DNA from: Azolla pinnata
Taxonomy: Eukaryota; Streptophyta; Polypodiopsida; Salviniales; Salviniaceae
Length of the DNA: 33,329 nucleotides
Direction of reading: 5' to 3'
Assembly: GCA_037176905.1 (NCBI GenBank)
Contig: JBBBWG010008002.1
Coordinates: 60,393-93,721, forward strand
Shown here: piece by piece, positions 21,401 through 32,099 of the stretch
Position numbering within the stretch: position 1 is the first letter of the stretch
How the letters are laid out: each line of letters begins with the position of its first letter
The notes under the pieces: generated by a model
Seen by the model: only the letters and a program-made list of their open reading frames with translations
What the model was told of the DNA's origin: nothing
The model's database searches: none
Made by a program: the position numbers and the translations under genes

Positions 21401-21739
21401 CTAAAATTTTTCCACCAAAATTTCTTGTAATTTGCCAATAAGTCAAATAGTCCGATCAAATATATTCATCCCCTAGAATACAATTGGGGATCAATTTCTC
21501 TAACCAATGATCTCATCATGTGCTAATTTCCTTGCCAATGGTTCGAACTGTGATCGAGTTTTGTTCACCTTCTATATGCTACAAGGCAATTTACCTAATT
21601 AATGAAAATGTGCGATCCGTAAATTTCATTAATATATCATGCTTTCTTTCTGAGAATAGGATACATGATAGTTTGTCATCAGTAAAAACCTCTAAAAGAC
21701 GTTTCAGTTTTGTTAGTCATCAGTGGCTAAACTGTTAAC

Positions 21740-24700
21740 CTAAACCTCATCCCCATCATCCGGTAGCAGATCATCATCCAAGTCATCCAATAAAATCTCA
21801 CTGGGATCTGCAGAAAGAACCAGCTTGTAAGACACGAAAAGTTTCTTACTTCATGCAGACATATATAAAACTTGTTTTTATCTCTTTGATGATTATTGTA
21901 CCTCTCAGAAAAGCTGTGCCATTTTTGTCTGGTTCATATCCTCCAACAGGGTTACTGGGTCTATCATCAAGAACATATGGTAACTCCAGAATTTGCAATA
22001 AGTACTCCGTAAAAGGATTCCTAACATGACCTGTTAAGAATGTATGGTCACTATGTTAATTCTATTAGATTAGTAAACACAAGAAAATAGGGTATCCATT
22101 ATAATGCAAAAATTAAAAAATCTGATAAAATATGTTACTAACAATACATCTCCTGTAAAAATATCTCATCGCTTTCACAAGATAACAGCTCAAAACCAGA
22201 CAGGAACCTTAGAAACTGATGCAGCTACAAACCTGCTACTCCATTCAGGGGAGTTTTCCTATTGGGATTATAAGGTGTAACCGTTGCTACAAAGTCCGTA
22301 GGGATTATGACTCCAACCTCCACAAGCTTTTTCTTGATCCAGTCTCGATGCATACTCAGCTCCACATCTTGGGAACTAGCCAAAAATAGGCAGAAATAAC
22401 ATTTCTCGCATCATTTTTTGTGGACAGCATTAGCTCCACTTTTTGGGAACTAGGCAAACATGCACAAATAATATATCTCGCATCATTTTTTGCAGAAAAA
22501 GAAGTCAGCAAATGCCTGGACAAACAACCTTGGTAATATGCACCATCTTGAGGTCAATGGAAAATATGGATTATATGCCCTGGTGATAGCTAGCCACTCT
22601 TCGTCGTGCTTGAATTCTGGAGTGTTGTCATCAGCAGGCACCTCAATAACCTTTCAAACAATGAATTGATTGTCAGAATACATCTTCATACACAACCCAT
22701 GTGATCATCTAGATTCAGTACATAGAGGCACATCTCACTTGTAAAAAATTACGATTGGGAAGACATTTATCTAATGCAAGAAACTTCGTGATTTCTCCCC
22801 CACTGTGCTGAACAAGAGCTGCAAACTTAGTATGCAGATGGGCTGCAAACCAGTAAGAAGGCTTCAGCTTGTGTAGAAGTCTTTCCCCTGGTTCACTCCC
22901 TAAAGTACCATTCATCACCTACAAGAGTGAAATATATCATCTATTGTTGCTGATCAGATACCTCAGGCCCAACCCACAATATGGTGTATACATGTGTACC
23001 TCACACATACGAAAGCAAATGCATACCTCTTCCTCAAGAAAAGGTTTATGCCGAAGAAGGCCTTTCATATCCCCAAACTTAACAATACCGCGAGGCCAGT
23101 CATGTGTAAGGAAAATGTCTAATGGTTCTTGAAGTTGCATGAGTTTGTGCACATCATATTCCCGTATATGATATACTGACCGTAATTCATTTGCATTATA
23201 TGGAGAGCGCTCAAAATGACCTGCACATATACTTTTTGAGCATAATTCATCACTGATGCTTTCATTTATGACAAAACAGTGTCTAATCATCTACTGCTTT
23301 ATTTTTTTCAGGTCTTCTGATTCCCTGTTAGTTTCGCCATTTCTCTTAAATACACAATAAAGTAACTAATTAACTTGCCTGCCTGGTAGTGGTGGCGCTT
23401 AAAAATTCCAGAGAGTCCGCCAATTCGTACACCTCCAAAGCGAAGTACTCCAGCATATCCAAGAAAATATATACGGGGGGCAACCCATCCTCCATAATAC
23501 CTAGGCACTTTCAGACATTTGAGAAGTCTTCAACCCATGTGACTTTATACATAAGCGTGTTAAGTTATCAATACTAAATGTTCACACTTTGATAAAACAC
23601 TTTGTAACGATTTTATAGAATTTAGACGTGATTTTAAGATCAAAACAGCATAAGAGACCCAGCATGGGATCATAACTTCACATGCTACCTCATGATACAA
23701 AGCAAAACAAATACAGCAGTTAAGACAAAACAATACCAGGAGCAGGGAAGACAGAAAAATGCTATTTCAGTTCAAAGAATCCAGAACGGAAACACAATTT
23801 GACATGCCTCGTCCTAAAACTCAAAATAAACCATCTTTGGGTACTCAATTAGGTTACGGCATCACGCAAACAGATTTTCAATTGATTCAAATGCTTTTAT
23901 TCAAATATTTTGCAAGCAATTTCAATGCTCAAAAAATGGATACACGCGGACATGAACAGCTTGATTCTTGAGAAATATTTTGGAAACCTAAAGTTTTCTG
24001 TAAAGAATTCAGAAACAAGAAAAATCCAAGTATGTGCATAGTCAATAGTTTGAATAGATGATTATCTATACAACATCGATGCTCACCTCAAGGAATGCAC
24101 ATCAAAAAGACTTTGTGCAATAGTAGTCAAATTCTGGCAGCTGAATACGTGAACCAAACTATAAAGGTTTGGCGCTAAATCATTGAGAAAAATTTTCTTC
24201 CAGTTACTCTCATATACGACAGTGATGAAGATTTGGAGATATTACTAGATGAACTCTAAGCTCACATGATTTCTTATCCCAAATGGAAGAAAAGCTACAT
24301 CAGGAAATCAAACAAGGAGAAAACAGAAGATTTCGTATGGCAACAGTAAAATTATGTAAGGTGAAGAGCACTTCATTTAATAGGGGATGAATAAAAGAAG
24401 CACGCCTGGAAGCCAATAAGGATAAAAGAAACTCACAGTTCCCACAAGTAATTTGAAGCTTCATGGTTACCACCAATGAATAAAGTGGGATAAGGAGCGA
24501 CTTCTTGCCCAGAGTAATACTTCCAGAAGCTATTCATACACTTATATTTGTCAGGGCAAGCCATAGAACGAAGGTCTTCCTCGTTTCGGACAGCCTGTAT
24601 GACAGTTTTTTGAGAAAAATTCTACGTGAGGAACACATGAAACTGGATGTTTAGACGAATAATCAGAAAATGACTGAAGCTTCGGGGGGTTCGGGCATTG

Positions 24701-25034
24701 ATCCACATCAGGAAAGCCCCAATGGACAGAAGCTGAAGGAATTGTGACACATTCAAATGTACTCGAGTTAGGAGGAACAGACTATACATGCAGATTCTAA
24801 ACTGAAGACAGAAAAAGGCACTGTTTAGTGCCTGCCCTCCATCAGTCTTTCCAAAGGTTTCAGACCTGGAAGAACCACGGCAGGAAGAAGGAGGAGGAGG
24901 AGAAGAAGAACCTGGAAGTCGCCACAGCAGATGAGGAGGTCGATCTTGATGCCGTTCGCCCGCTCGAGGTGTTGCAGAGTGGCGTAGATGTTGTCGAGAT
25001 CGCCATGCGCGCATCCCTCCACAGCAATCCGCAT
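21740..25034 (-). CDS. DBR1: Lariat debranching enzyme DBR1
   Basis: Nine exons give 412 residues, close to the plant family length. DBR1 is a nuclear metallophosphoesterase that cuts the 2'-5' bond of intron lariats so they can be degraded and intronic small RNAs released. Metal-site residues fall at the positions known in other DBR1 proteins: Cys8 and His10 (EGCAHGDLD), Asp39 (CCGDFQ), Asn84-His85 (GGNHE), His174 (THDWP), His226 and His228 (AHLH). The C-terminal domain follows ([14 protein letters not shown]) and an acidic tail ends DDGDEV. The ATG at 25034 is chosen because it starts the family alignment. The same frame stays open upstream through a Glu-rich stretch, but no ATG was found in the part I traced (to about 25200). 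Oddities: intron 3 is GC-AG, and the exon 7 acceptor is duplicated. It is convergent with RIC1 and in the same direction as UBC13. Confidence 0.96.
21740..25034 (-). other. DBR1: Exon map of DBR1 (9 coding exons, - strand)
   Basis: In transcript order: 25034-24912, 24594-24437, 23500-23379, 23220-23027, 22918-22739, 22650-22529, 22375-22233, 22030-21902, 21807-21740 (stop TAG). The total is 1239 nt, or 413 codons with the stop, and the phase is kept at all eight junctions. Intron 3 (23378 down to 23221) begins GCAAGT and ends GCAG; no GT donor near it keeps the phase. The other introns are GT-AG. Confidence 0.88.
22358..22492 (-). repeat. 74-bp diverged tandem duplication spanning the exon 7 acceptor of DBR1
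   Basis: On the + strand, AGCTCCACATCTTGGGAACT begins at 22358 and AGCTCCACTTTTTGGGAACT begins at 22432; both copies run on to CTCGCATCATTTTTTG. On the - strand each copy is an acceptor (CTAG followed by TTCCCAA) plus the start of exon 7. The copy nearer the branch of the gene (acceptor before 22375) gives the conserved protein. The upstream decoy (exon start 22449) would add 74 bases and lead to a TGA. Confidence 0.88.
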
Positions 25035-25172
25035 CTCCTTCTCCTTCTCCTTCTCCTCCTCTTCTCCTTCTCCTTCTGCTGCTACTGCTTCTTCTGCTTC
25101 TGCTGCTAGTGCTTCCTCTGCCGCTGCTGATTCTTCTTCTTCTTCTTCTTCTTCTTCCTCCTCCTCCTCCTC
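25035..25172 (-). repeat. Purine-rich GAA/GAG tract just upstream of the DBR1 start
   Basis: Directly upstream of the DBR1 ATG, the - strand is nearly all GAG, GAA and GCA triplets, including a long GAA run at about 25130-25157 and a GAG run to 25172. In frame with DBR1 it reads as Glu with some Ala, Ser and Lys, and no stop. The frame opens at a GTG (25175) and I found no in-frame ATG up to about 25200, so the tract is most likely 5' leader. Confidence 0.85.
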
Positions 25173-25190
25173 CACTGCACCGTAGTGTAT

Positions 25191-25345
25191 CCGTATGTAT
25201 ACCCTATACAGATATGTATATACTTCCGTATGTATACCCTATACAGATACGTATATACGTCCGTATGTATACCATATACAGATATGTATATACATCCGTA
25301 TGTATACCCTGTATAGATACGTATATACGTCCGTATGTATATCCA
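25191..25345. repeat. 35-bp tandem array, four units plus a partial
   Basis: CCGTATGTATACCCTATACA begins at 25191, 25226, 25261 and 25296, with a fifth partial copy at 25331, an exact 35-base period. Units are rich in TATAC/GTATA alternation and partly palindromic. It lies about 160-310 bp upstream of the DBR1 start codon, in the likely promoter. Confidence 0.93.
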
Positions 25346-25377
25346 TTCTCTGTACATGATCTTTTACCTACATCGCT

Positions 25378-25680
25378 ATATGCATGCATGCCTGCATGGA
25401 TGTATGTATGTGCGTCTGCATGATGATGTATGTGCGTGGATGTACATACATTCACTCCGTATCTCTACATACATACATACATACAGATGTATGTATGCAC
25501 GTCCTTTATAATGCATGTACATACATACATTCACTCCGTATCTCAGCATACATTGTTGTATCTCAGCATACATTGTTGTATCTCTACACATGCATTCACT
25601 CACCATCCGTATGTATCTTATGCATGCATGGATGTATGAACACCAGGCTCCAACCATCGCACACATACACATGCATACGA
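25378..25680. repeat. ATGT/TGCATG-rich low-complexity tract with short duplications
   Basis: The tract is dominated by CATA, ATGT and GCATG steps. It contains a perfect 20-base tandem copy (TCTCAGCATACATTGTTGTA at 25541 and 25561) and a longer repeat around CATTCACTCCGTATCTC near 25450 and 25527. Several overlapping open frames here come from the composition and show no family resemblance. Confidence 0.85.
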
Positions 25681-25894
25681 ATCGATTCTTCTGCAAGCAG
25701 CAAGAGCTACAGTTGAAGCATATCAACAGCATCGATGCTGCTTTCTGAGATCTTCCGAGCTGTAGCTGGGTATCGACAACAGCTCAGCTGGGCTTAATCA
25801 GTCGGGGACATCACCGGCGAACCTGTTTAAACATGAGCCGTTTAAGAAAACTCGAGCTTGAGCTGTTTCAAATCGATGAAGACTTAAACCAGCT

Positions 25895-26000
25895 TAAGCT
25901 AAACCGATTAAGACTTAAACAATATAGGCCAAACACAGTTAAGACTTCCAACTGGTTTATGCCAAACCGATTAAGACTTAAACTGGTTTAGGCCAAACAT
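25895..26000. repeat. About 32-bp degenerate repeat rich in TTAAGACTTAAAC and GGTTTAGGCC
   Basis: GATTAAGACTTAAAC at about 25905, GTTAAGACTTCCAAC at about 25936 and GATTAAGACTTAAAC at about 25968 are each followed by a GG(T/C)C-containing block ending GCCAAAC. Related AACCGGTTAAACCG sequence follows at about 26072. It is a small, old tandem repeat in intergenic DNA. Confidence 0.65.
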
Positions 26001-26099
26001 TACATCGAGGTCAATATTTTTTTACATTTTTGTAGGGAAAAAAAAAAGTACATAGTCAGCTTAACCAGCTCCAAACCGGTTAAACCGAGTCGCTTGCAA

Positions 26100-27737
26100 G
26101 TTATAGATTGCTGTCAAACAGATCTCTTAAAGATTTACAACCCACACAAGTACCAATTATGGAACGCTTCTGATCTTCGGCCAGGAAGCTTTTCCGTTTG
26201 TACCAAAAGCACAATCTGATCTTTGATGGCTATGGACACAATCTAATCTTTGATCTGTCAATTGTCAAACTTAGAGAAGGAGACGATTTGTTCGACATTC
26301 AGATAGCGCCATCGATGAGTTGACAATGCACAAAGCAGCCAAACAGCCACTAAAACTCTTGGTAACTTTCATTCACAAATAAGTCCAGCCACTTCTCTCG
26401 ATAACCCGATTCAGCACACCTCATCAGCTGCCTAGCAAATAGCTCATCCCACACAAGATGTCTCAGCAATACACTCATTTAGGATCAGGATAGCAATAAG
26501 CCTGATTTTGATTTGTCTTCACATGTAATGGAGGCTAGATATAGGAAAGTTGATCTGGCAATTCCCCCAGTTGCATCAGATCGCCGCTACTGAATCTATC
26601 AACATTGCAATAATAGCTTTTTGTATTGCCATGTTGTGACACAAAATGTTGGGCTTGGAGCCCAATAAGACATACATGTACTGTCCATAAAACCTCATTG
26701 ATAACAAACATAGAGCGCAAAAGAATCAAGGCATGATGATGATGGTGGTTGCTAATTAAAAGCTCTACACCTGAACAAAGTTCTTTATTCCTCACAGTTA
26801 TCTCAAGGAACAAAGAATATGAATTGAACGCAGCATTTTCATTTAATTAGTTGTTTTATAGACGATTCAATGCTGTTACCTTTTGTTTAAGGACACGTGA
26901 TAGCTTCCACACATTGTTTAACTGCACTTGTACTAACCCAGTTGAGGTCAATCAAGAACAGCAAAAACAGTCTAGAAAAAATAAATAACCTCTGAATTTC
27001 ACAGGGTACATTCATGCATGTTCCACAAGATAGAGCATGACACGGTAAATTTATTCCATAGCCTTAAGGTCTGATCTATTTATTGACTGTTCTTATGAAA
27101 TACAGCACTCCCCACTTTTAGAAATAATCCTCCTCTGCAGGGAGTAAGCCTGAAAACAGAAAGGAAGATAGTGGAACCTTACCTTGGAGATGCAAAGAGC
27201 ATGAGAGGGGGAGGGGAAATCACATCATTAACACGAATCTCGAGATTCTCTGTAGCTTTAAGTTCTGACAAAAAGCTTACATCTCTTTTGTTTGTTCTTT
27301 CTTTTAGTGGGGTGTATCAGCAGTGCCCATCCTATTACCTTGATACATATATATGGTCCGGGCGTTCTGTAACATCTCTCCGTCCAACATTAGAACCTTA
27401 ATAGCACATTAAAATGTATGTTTGAATATTTCAGGCAATCCGTCTTCCAAATACACCGAGTTTGGGGACCCATCACAGAATATATCATGGCAGAAAAACC
27501 AGTTCATATGTAGCTTTCCAAAAACCCTTTAAGACAATGCTATATGCCCCCAACGTTTGCTAACAATATGTGAGAGATGTTAAAGCTAGAAAAGTAGAGA
27601 ACCACGGCAATCAAGTGACTTTATTCTTTAGATTAAATTTGCCCATCGCCTGTTGTGCTTACTTGAATTGAAACCCCCTTATGGTGAATATAAGATGCTC
27701 GTACACTGATACATAACCCAAATGATTCATTGGCCTC
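26100..27737. other. Intergenic DNA between the DBR1 5' flank and UBC13 3' flank
   Basis: The sequence is AT-rich with short open frames in all directions and no recognisable domain, RNA gene or tandem repeat. The right-hand part next to 27738 must hold the UBC13 3' UTR, but I did not identify a convincing polyadenylation signal. Confidence 0.5.
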
Positions 27738-30700
27738 TTAAGCCCCACTGGCATATAACCGGGTCCATTCTTTGGCTGCAAAGGAAATAAACAGAGGATT
27801 AAATCTTAACACGGGTTTCCCAGGATATTTCTTAATGTCAGTAGTCAAAATTACTGGCTTGTCAATACCCCTGCTTGTTGAAGTAAGTTGCAACTGTCTC
27901 TAAGGGACAAACTTCAACAAACTTTATAGCATATTAAGATTGAGCATTACATATGAAGATTACCTGTCTCTACAGCCTCGCCTTCATTACTTTTCCAATG
28001 TTTGGCTATGTTTTCAGAAAGAGGATCATCTGGATTCGGTGCACTGAGAAGTGCTTGAATACTACAAAATACACTCTCATTGTTAAGACTCAAATGTTTT
28101 AGACTATATCAGACATTTGGCACAGTACAATTGAGTGAAATTGTGTACCTCAAAAGGACTGTTCGAATTTGGAGTGCAGGGCTCCATTTATCCTTCAAAA
28201 TATCTAAGCAAATTCGACCCAGCTGTATACAGAGTTGTGTAAGCTGTGCCTTGGCCAGGGTGATTCTCACACAATTAAAATTTCTTAATAGATACCTTGT
28301 CGATGTTCGGATGATAAATTTTGGTCAAGAATCGGACCTGTGAAATACACCATGCATGCAAAGTTCAGCAGGAAAATGTCTAACAGCATTTCAACTCACT
28401 CCCAAATAAAATATAGCATGTAGAAATATGTATTATCAAGACAGGACATACGCAAAGAGGACAAAAACAGAACATCACGGGCGTCGCCTTGTTAACAAGC
28501 AGGCTGTAGTAGACAAAAATAGTATCAAGAGAACAAGACAGAAACGAACTATAAAAGTTTGCTTACATCAGATTCTGGCTGTTTTCTACATTACCCATCT
28601 GGAAACGTTTACTTTTAAGAATGCATATCACTATCGATAGAACTAACAAAAGTCTATGATGATTGCACTAAGACCACACACAGGTGAGAAGACAAACCAC
28701 TGATACTAGGGATGAATTTGAAATGTCAGTTGCTTCATGCCCATTCAAATATCACTTTTGGAAGAAATGTAAAAGAAATGGATTTAAGAAATGTCTTATA
28801 GTATTGAAAATCCATTTAGAGACTTAGATAAAACCGAAAAATATTAAGCTTGGATTTGCTGGAATATAATTTATGAGATAGCTCAAGAGAGTAAATGGCT
28901 GATCTTGAGATAGTAGATGGGTGGAAGTGTTGCAAAACAGCTATTTTAGATGAATTGTAGAGCCATGTCACATTGGTTGTGAAGCTTGATTGATGCTGGC
29001 TTGTGTTGTGTTTTAAGGAAATATTTCATTTCATTTGAGAGGGCCAGGACATCAATCAAAATATATCATGACAATGGATTCAAGTGTATTGACGAAAACT
29101 TTGAATCCAAATGATTATAAGAAAGATGCCCACAAAAGAAATTGCAGTAAAACGTGCATCGAAATTTGAAAACCTTCTAAATTTTCTATGTTCAAAGACA
29201 ATGCAAAACAAGTGAACGAAACAAAGTTCAGATCTCACAAGGAAAGTACGTCTCACACTGTAAAAAACCAAGGAATAGATACAAGCTTTAGACAAAGACA
29301 AACAATATGACCTTTGGTGCAGCCATAGGATACTCCTCAGGCAAGAAAAGCTCAAGCTTGAAAACTCCACCTATGAACACACACAATGAAGCATAATTAG
29401 CAGAAATATCAAGAATATCATCGTTCCTCAAATCTGAAGCTTACATCTTTGCGCATTGGAGGAATTCACATCGATGCATTAAAATTGCCAAGTACTCAGT
29501 TAAAATAGTAATCCTCTCCAGATTGAGAAACAGAAGGAATAGTTACAATGATACCAATGACAATACTAAAATCACACCAGAAAAGCTTTATGCCCCACTT
29601 AAATTACATGGAGCCTTACTAAGTTCAGACATCCATCATCATAGGAAGTTACTTTGGTCACACATCAATGTAAGAAACATGGCTCCAGACTGGAAACCTC
29701 ATCCATTGAAACTTCGTGCTCACAAGTGATTTAATGTCTTAATAAATGCCCAAAATATAAAGAGTACGGTACCCTTCACACCTGTCAAATGTGACACGAG
29801 TAGCGATTATTGTGCCTAAATCTATCGGAAGTATTTAAATAAAAATCACAAACAAATCCATAGAGTCTTTTGTGACAGTTGGAATTTTTACATAAACACC
29901 TAAATAACTCAGTGTGCTCAACATACAACAATCAACGGCAAAAAGCAGGATGAGCATTTGCTATACCCAAGGTCAACTTATCTAGCAATAACTTCCAAGT
30001 GCAAATGGTCGGCATAACACCATCAGGATAAAAAGATGTCAAACTCTTTGATGAGTACATGAAGAAGGCATATCTTTGGGAAAGGTTTTCCCGAGCTTCA
30101 GAAATGCCGCACGCTGACCATTATGTCAAAGCAAGTCAGATATTCCTGCTGGACTGCTACCATAGGATTCGAACCAACATAAACCAAGGAGAGCAACAAA
30201 AAGGCCTGGTACACAGGATATATTATACAAAAAACCGGTAATGAACCCATGGCTCACCATATCTAGGTTAGCCTTGGATACTTACATGCAACGGTGGTGT
30301 GGTCAGAAGAAGAAATCAAACCAACTTTCTTTACATCAATAGTAGACACACACTTCATGCTTTCGGAACCATCTAAAGAGTCATTGTCAATAGTAAGCCC
30401 CATTTTGATACATAGTAGACATGCACTCCTTGGAAAACCAATCTCAAGAATCACTATCGATTTACATACCTCGTAGACCCGCACTCATGCTTGTCAAACC
30501 ATCTACAGAATCGTTATCGATAGAAAAGCCACATAATGCAGACATATAATTATACATATTTCGAAAACCTAGAAGGCTACCAATATTCGTTTACTTAGCT
30601 GGCATGGGCTGCTTTCAATCGCTATCAACTCTTTAAGAAAATTGATATTCGTGATCAAAAAGTAATTTGATTTCGGCCTCCAGAGCACATCGTTCTATCT

Positions 30701-31563
30701 TGATTTTAATGTTCACTAGTGAAAGTTCCCAAGTCGAACAATCACCACACCATTACTAAAACTTTATAAAGTAAGGGTAAAAATCAGCTCCACGAGCATT
30801 CGATGCCAACGTTTGAATGTACAGGGGATTCCTCTACAACCATCTCTCTCTGGAAACGCTGTTCGTACAGCTACTAGCACGTACCTTCATATGGAGACTG
30901 TGCAGGGCCCAGAATCATGACATTGAAGTAGCGTAAATTATCTTCTGAGGGAGAGGCACTGATCCCAGGAGCTACCATTTGAAATCGGGACAAGCAAAAT
31001 TAAAGATCCAGTTTGTAGTTCAGATTCTCACTTCTTTAGACTGATGCACCAGATCAGAAAAGTTCATGATATCTATTTACCTGGTTCGCTGAGCAATCTC
31101 TGGGTTTCCTGAATCATAAAAAAGAGGTAAGATTACAAACCCAAGACTTTACGAGCAAACCCGCTGAACTTGGAACAGAAAAGAAAATGTATGGAAGAAA
31201 AAACGCTCGCCTTGGATCACAAAAAGTGCAAAAAACAAAGCGCGCATCGAGCAAAACAGGAAATTTGACAGGAAGAGTTCACAGTTACCTTCAACGAAAA
31301 TCACGGATATGCTCAAAACGAGTCAGGAAATGCAGGAAGCAAGAAACATTTGCGCTCCTCGATCACAACAGGCATATGAGAAGGCACAGTCCCATACGAA
31401 CAAGAACAAGCAATGGAAGGGAAGGCTGTTGTTGCCCGAGGCTTCGATAGAAGCAGGGGTAGCATCAACAAGCGATGCAAGCTGGAAGGAACACAAAAAA
31501 TGGCGGCGAATGTGGAAGGCGTACCTTGATGATGCGGCGAGGAAGATTGCTGCTAGCAGACAT
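27738..31563 (-). CDS. UBC13: Ubiquitin-conjugating enzyme E2, UBC13 type (UBE2N; UBC35/36-like)
   Basis: Eight exons give 154 residues, one more than the usual plant length. UBC13 pairs with a Mms2/Uev1-type partner to build lysine-63-linked ubiquitin chains, acting in DNA-damage tolerance and signalling in nucleus and cytosol. The core reads from [14 protein letters not shown] through [17 protein letters not shown] and [15 protein letters not shown], the HPN motif (His80-Pro81-Asn82) and [15 protein letters not shown], with the ubiquitin-accepting Cys90. It ends [10 protein letters not shown]. Relative to the typical start MANSNLPRR this protein begins [10 protein letters not shown], a one-residue extension that offsets the plant numbering by one and the human numbering by three. 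The ATG at 31563 is the only one placing the conserved start in frame. No truncation or missing catalytic residue is seen. Confidence 0.97.
27738..31563 (-). other. UBC13: Exon map of UBC13 (8 coding exons, - strand)
   Basis: In transcript order: 31563-31525, 31108-31081, 30971-30885, 29370-29312, 28337-28296, 28222-28149, 28061-27964, 27775-27738 (stop TAA). Lengths are 39, 28, 87, 59, 42, 74, 98 and 38, totalling 465 nt. All introns are GT-AG and all phases agree. Exon 2 is only 28 bases. Intron 3 (29371-30884) is the longest and contains a weak tandem repeat. Confidence 0.93.
30341..30530. repeat. Degenerate 60-75 bp repeat in UBC13 intron 3
   Basis: GTAGACACACACTTCATGCT, GTAGACATGCACTCCTTGG and GTAGACCCGCACTCATGCTT begin near 30340, 30415 and 30473. 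Each is followed by a block like CCATCTA(A/C)AGA(G/A)TC and then TATCGAT or a variant. Three uneven copies suggest an old tandem duplication inside the intron. Confidence 0.6.
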
Positions 31564-31619
31564 GGCTCCGCGGTCTCAGAATCGAACGAGGACAGAACAG
31601 AAGAGGAGGGTCTTTCTGC

Positions 31620-31641
31620 TTAGGGTTAGGGTTAGGGTTTT
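31620..31641 (-). promoter_or_regulatory. Telo-box cluster in UBC13 5' leader
   Basis: On the - strand the sequence reads AAAACCCTAACCCTAACCCT, then AA, about 55 bases upstream of the start codon. It contains the plant telo-box AAACCCTAA followed by two more CCCTAA units. Telo-boxes occur in promoters and leaders of many plant housekeeping genes and are bound by telobox-binding factors; that role is inferred here from sequence and position only. Confidence 0.7.
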
Positions 31642-31680
31642 CTGAGTTGCTGCAAAGCTTCTAAAATTTCTCTGAGAGTT

Positions 31681-31705
31681 CTCTCCCTCTCTCCCTCTCT
31701 CCCTT
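31681..31705 (-). repeat. GA-rich run upstream of the UBC13 telo-box
   Basis: The - strand is a run of GGGAGA/GAGAGG steps directly upstream of the telo-box cluster. Together they form a compact purine/telo-box leader or core promoter for UBC13. No TATA box was assigned. Confidence 0.6.
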
Positions 31706-31950
31706 CTGTTCTATATCTAATTATCTCTCTCATGAGAATTTATTTACAATTATCTCTCTCATGAAACAAATATTTAGAATCAGCAATGAAAAACATATTC
31801 AATTTTAGGATTAGTGTTATTTAGGACTATTTACAAAACTAGCCCCAGTTGTTCTCCAAACAGACTGGAAACACAGGGAGACAAGAGCAGATCCATGAAG
31901 AGGAGTGACTGACTGACACATTGAGTCTAATCGATCCATGATATAGAATG

Positions 31951-32088
31951 ATTCATTCTCGTTGGATCCGATCGATCCTCTACAGGAATAGAGCTCGTCT
32001 AGTTGGATTTGATCGATTCATTCTCGTTGGATCCGATCGATCCTCTACAGGAATAGAGCTCGTCTAGTTGGATTTGATCGATCCTATG
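31951..32088. repeat. 65-bp tandem direct repeat
   Basis: ATTCATTCTCGTTGGATCCG starts at 31951 and again at 32016, and the sequence between is repeated without visible change through GTTGGATTTGATCGAT. A shortened third echo (TGCAGGAATAGAACTC) follows. The near-perfect copies indicate a recent duplication. It lies about 400-500 bp upstream of UBC13. Confidence 0.9.
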
Positions 32089-32099
32089 CAGGAATAGAA

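Noticed and set aside
25035-25175. Glu-rich N-terminal extension of DBR1 starting at 25175
   Set aside because: The first codon is GTG, no ATG was found in the traced upstream part of the frame, and DBR1 proteins conventionally start at the conserved M-x-I-A-V-E-G. Kept only as a finding to test.
25109-25748. Many overlapping open frames rich in Tyr, Ile, His and Met on both strands
   Set aside because: They follow from the TATAC and ATGT composition and overlap in all frames with no family resemblance.
31620-31641. Interstitial telomere
   Set aside because: Only three units are present and they lie in a gene leader, where telo-boxes are common in plants.
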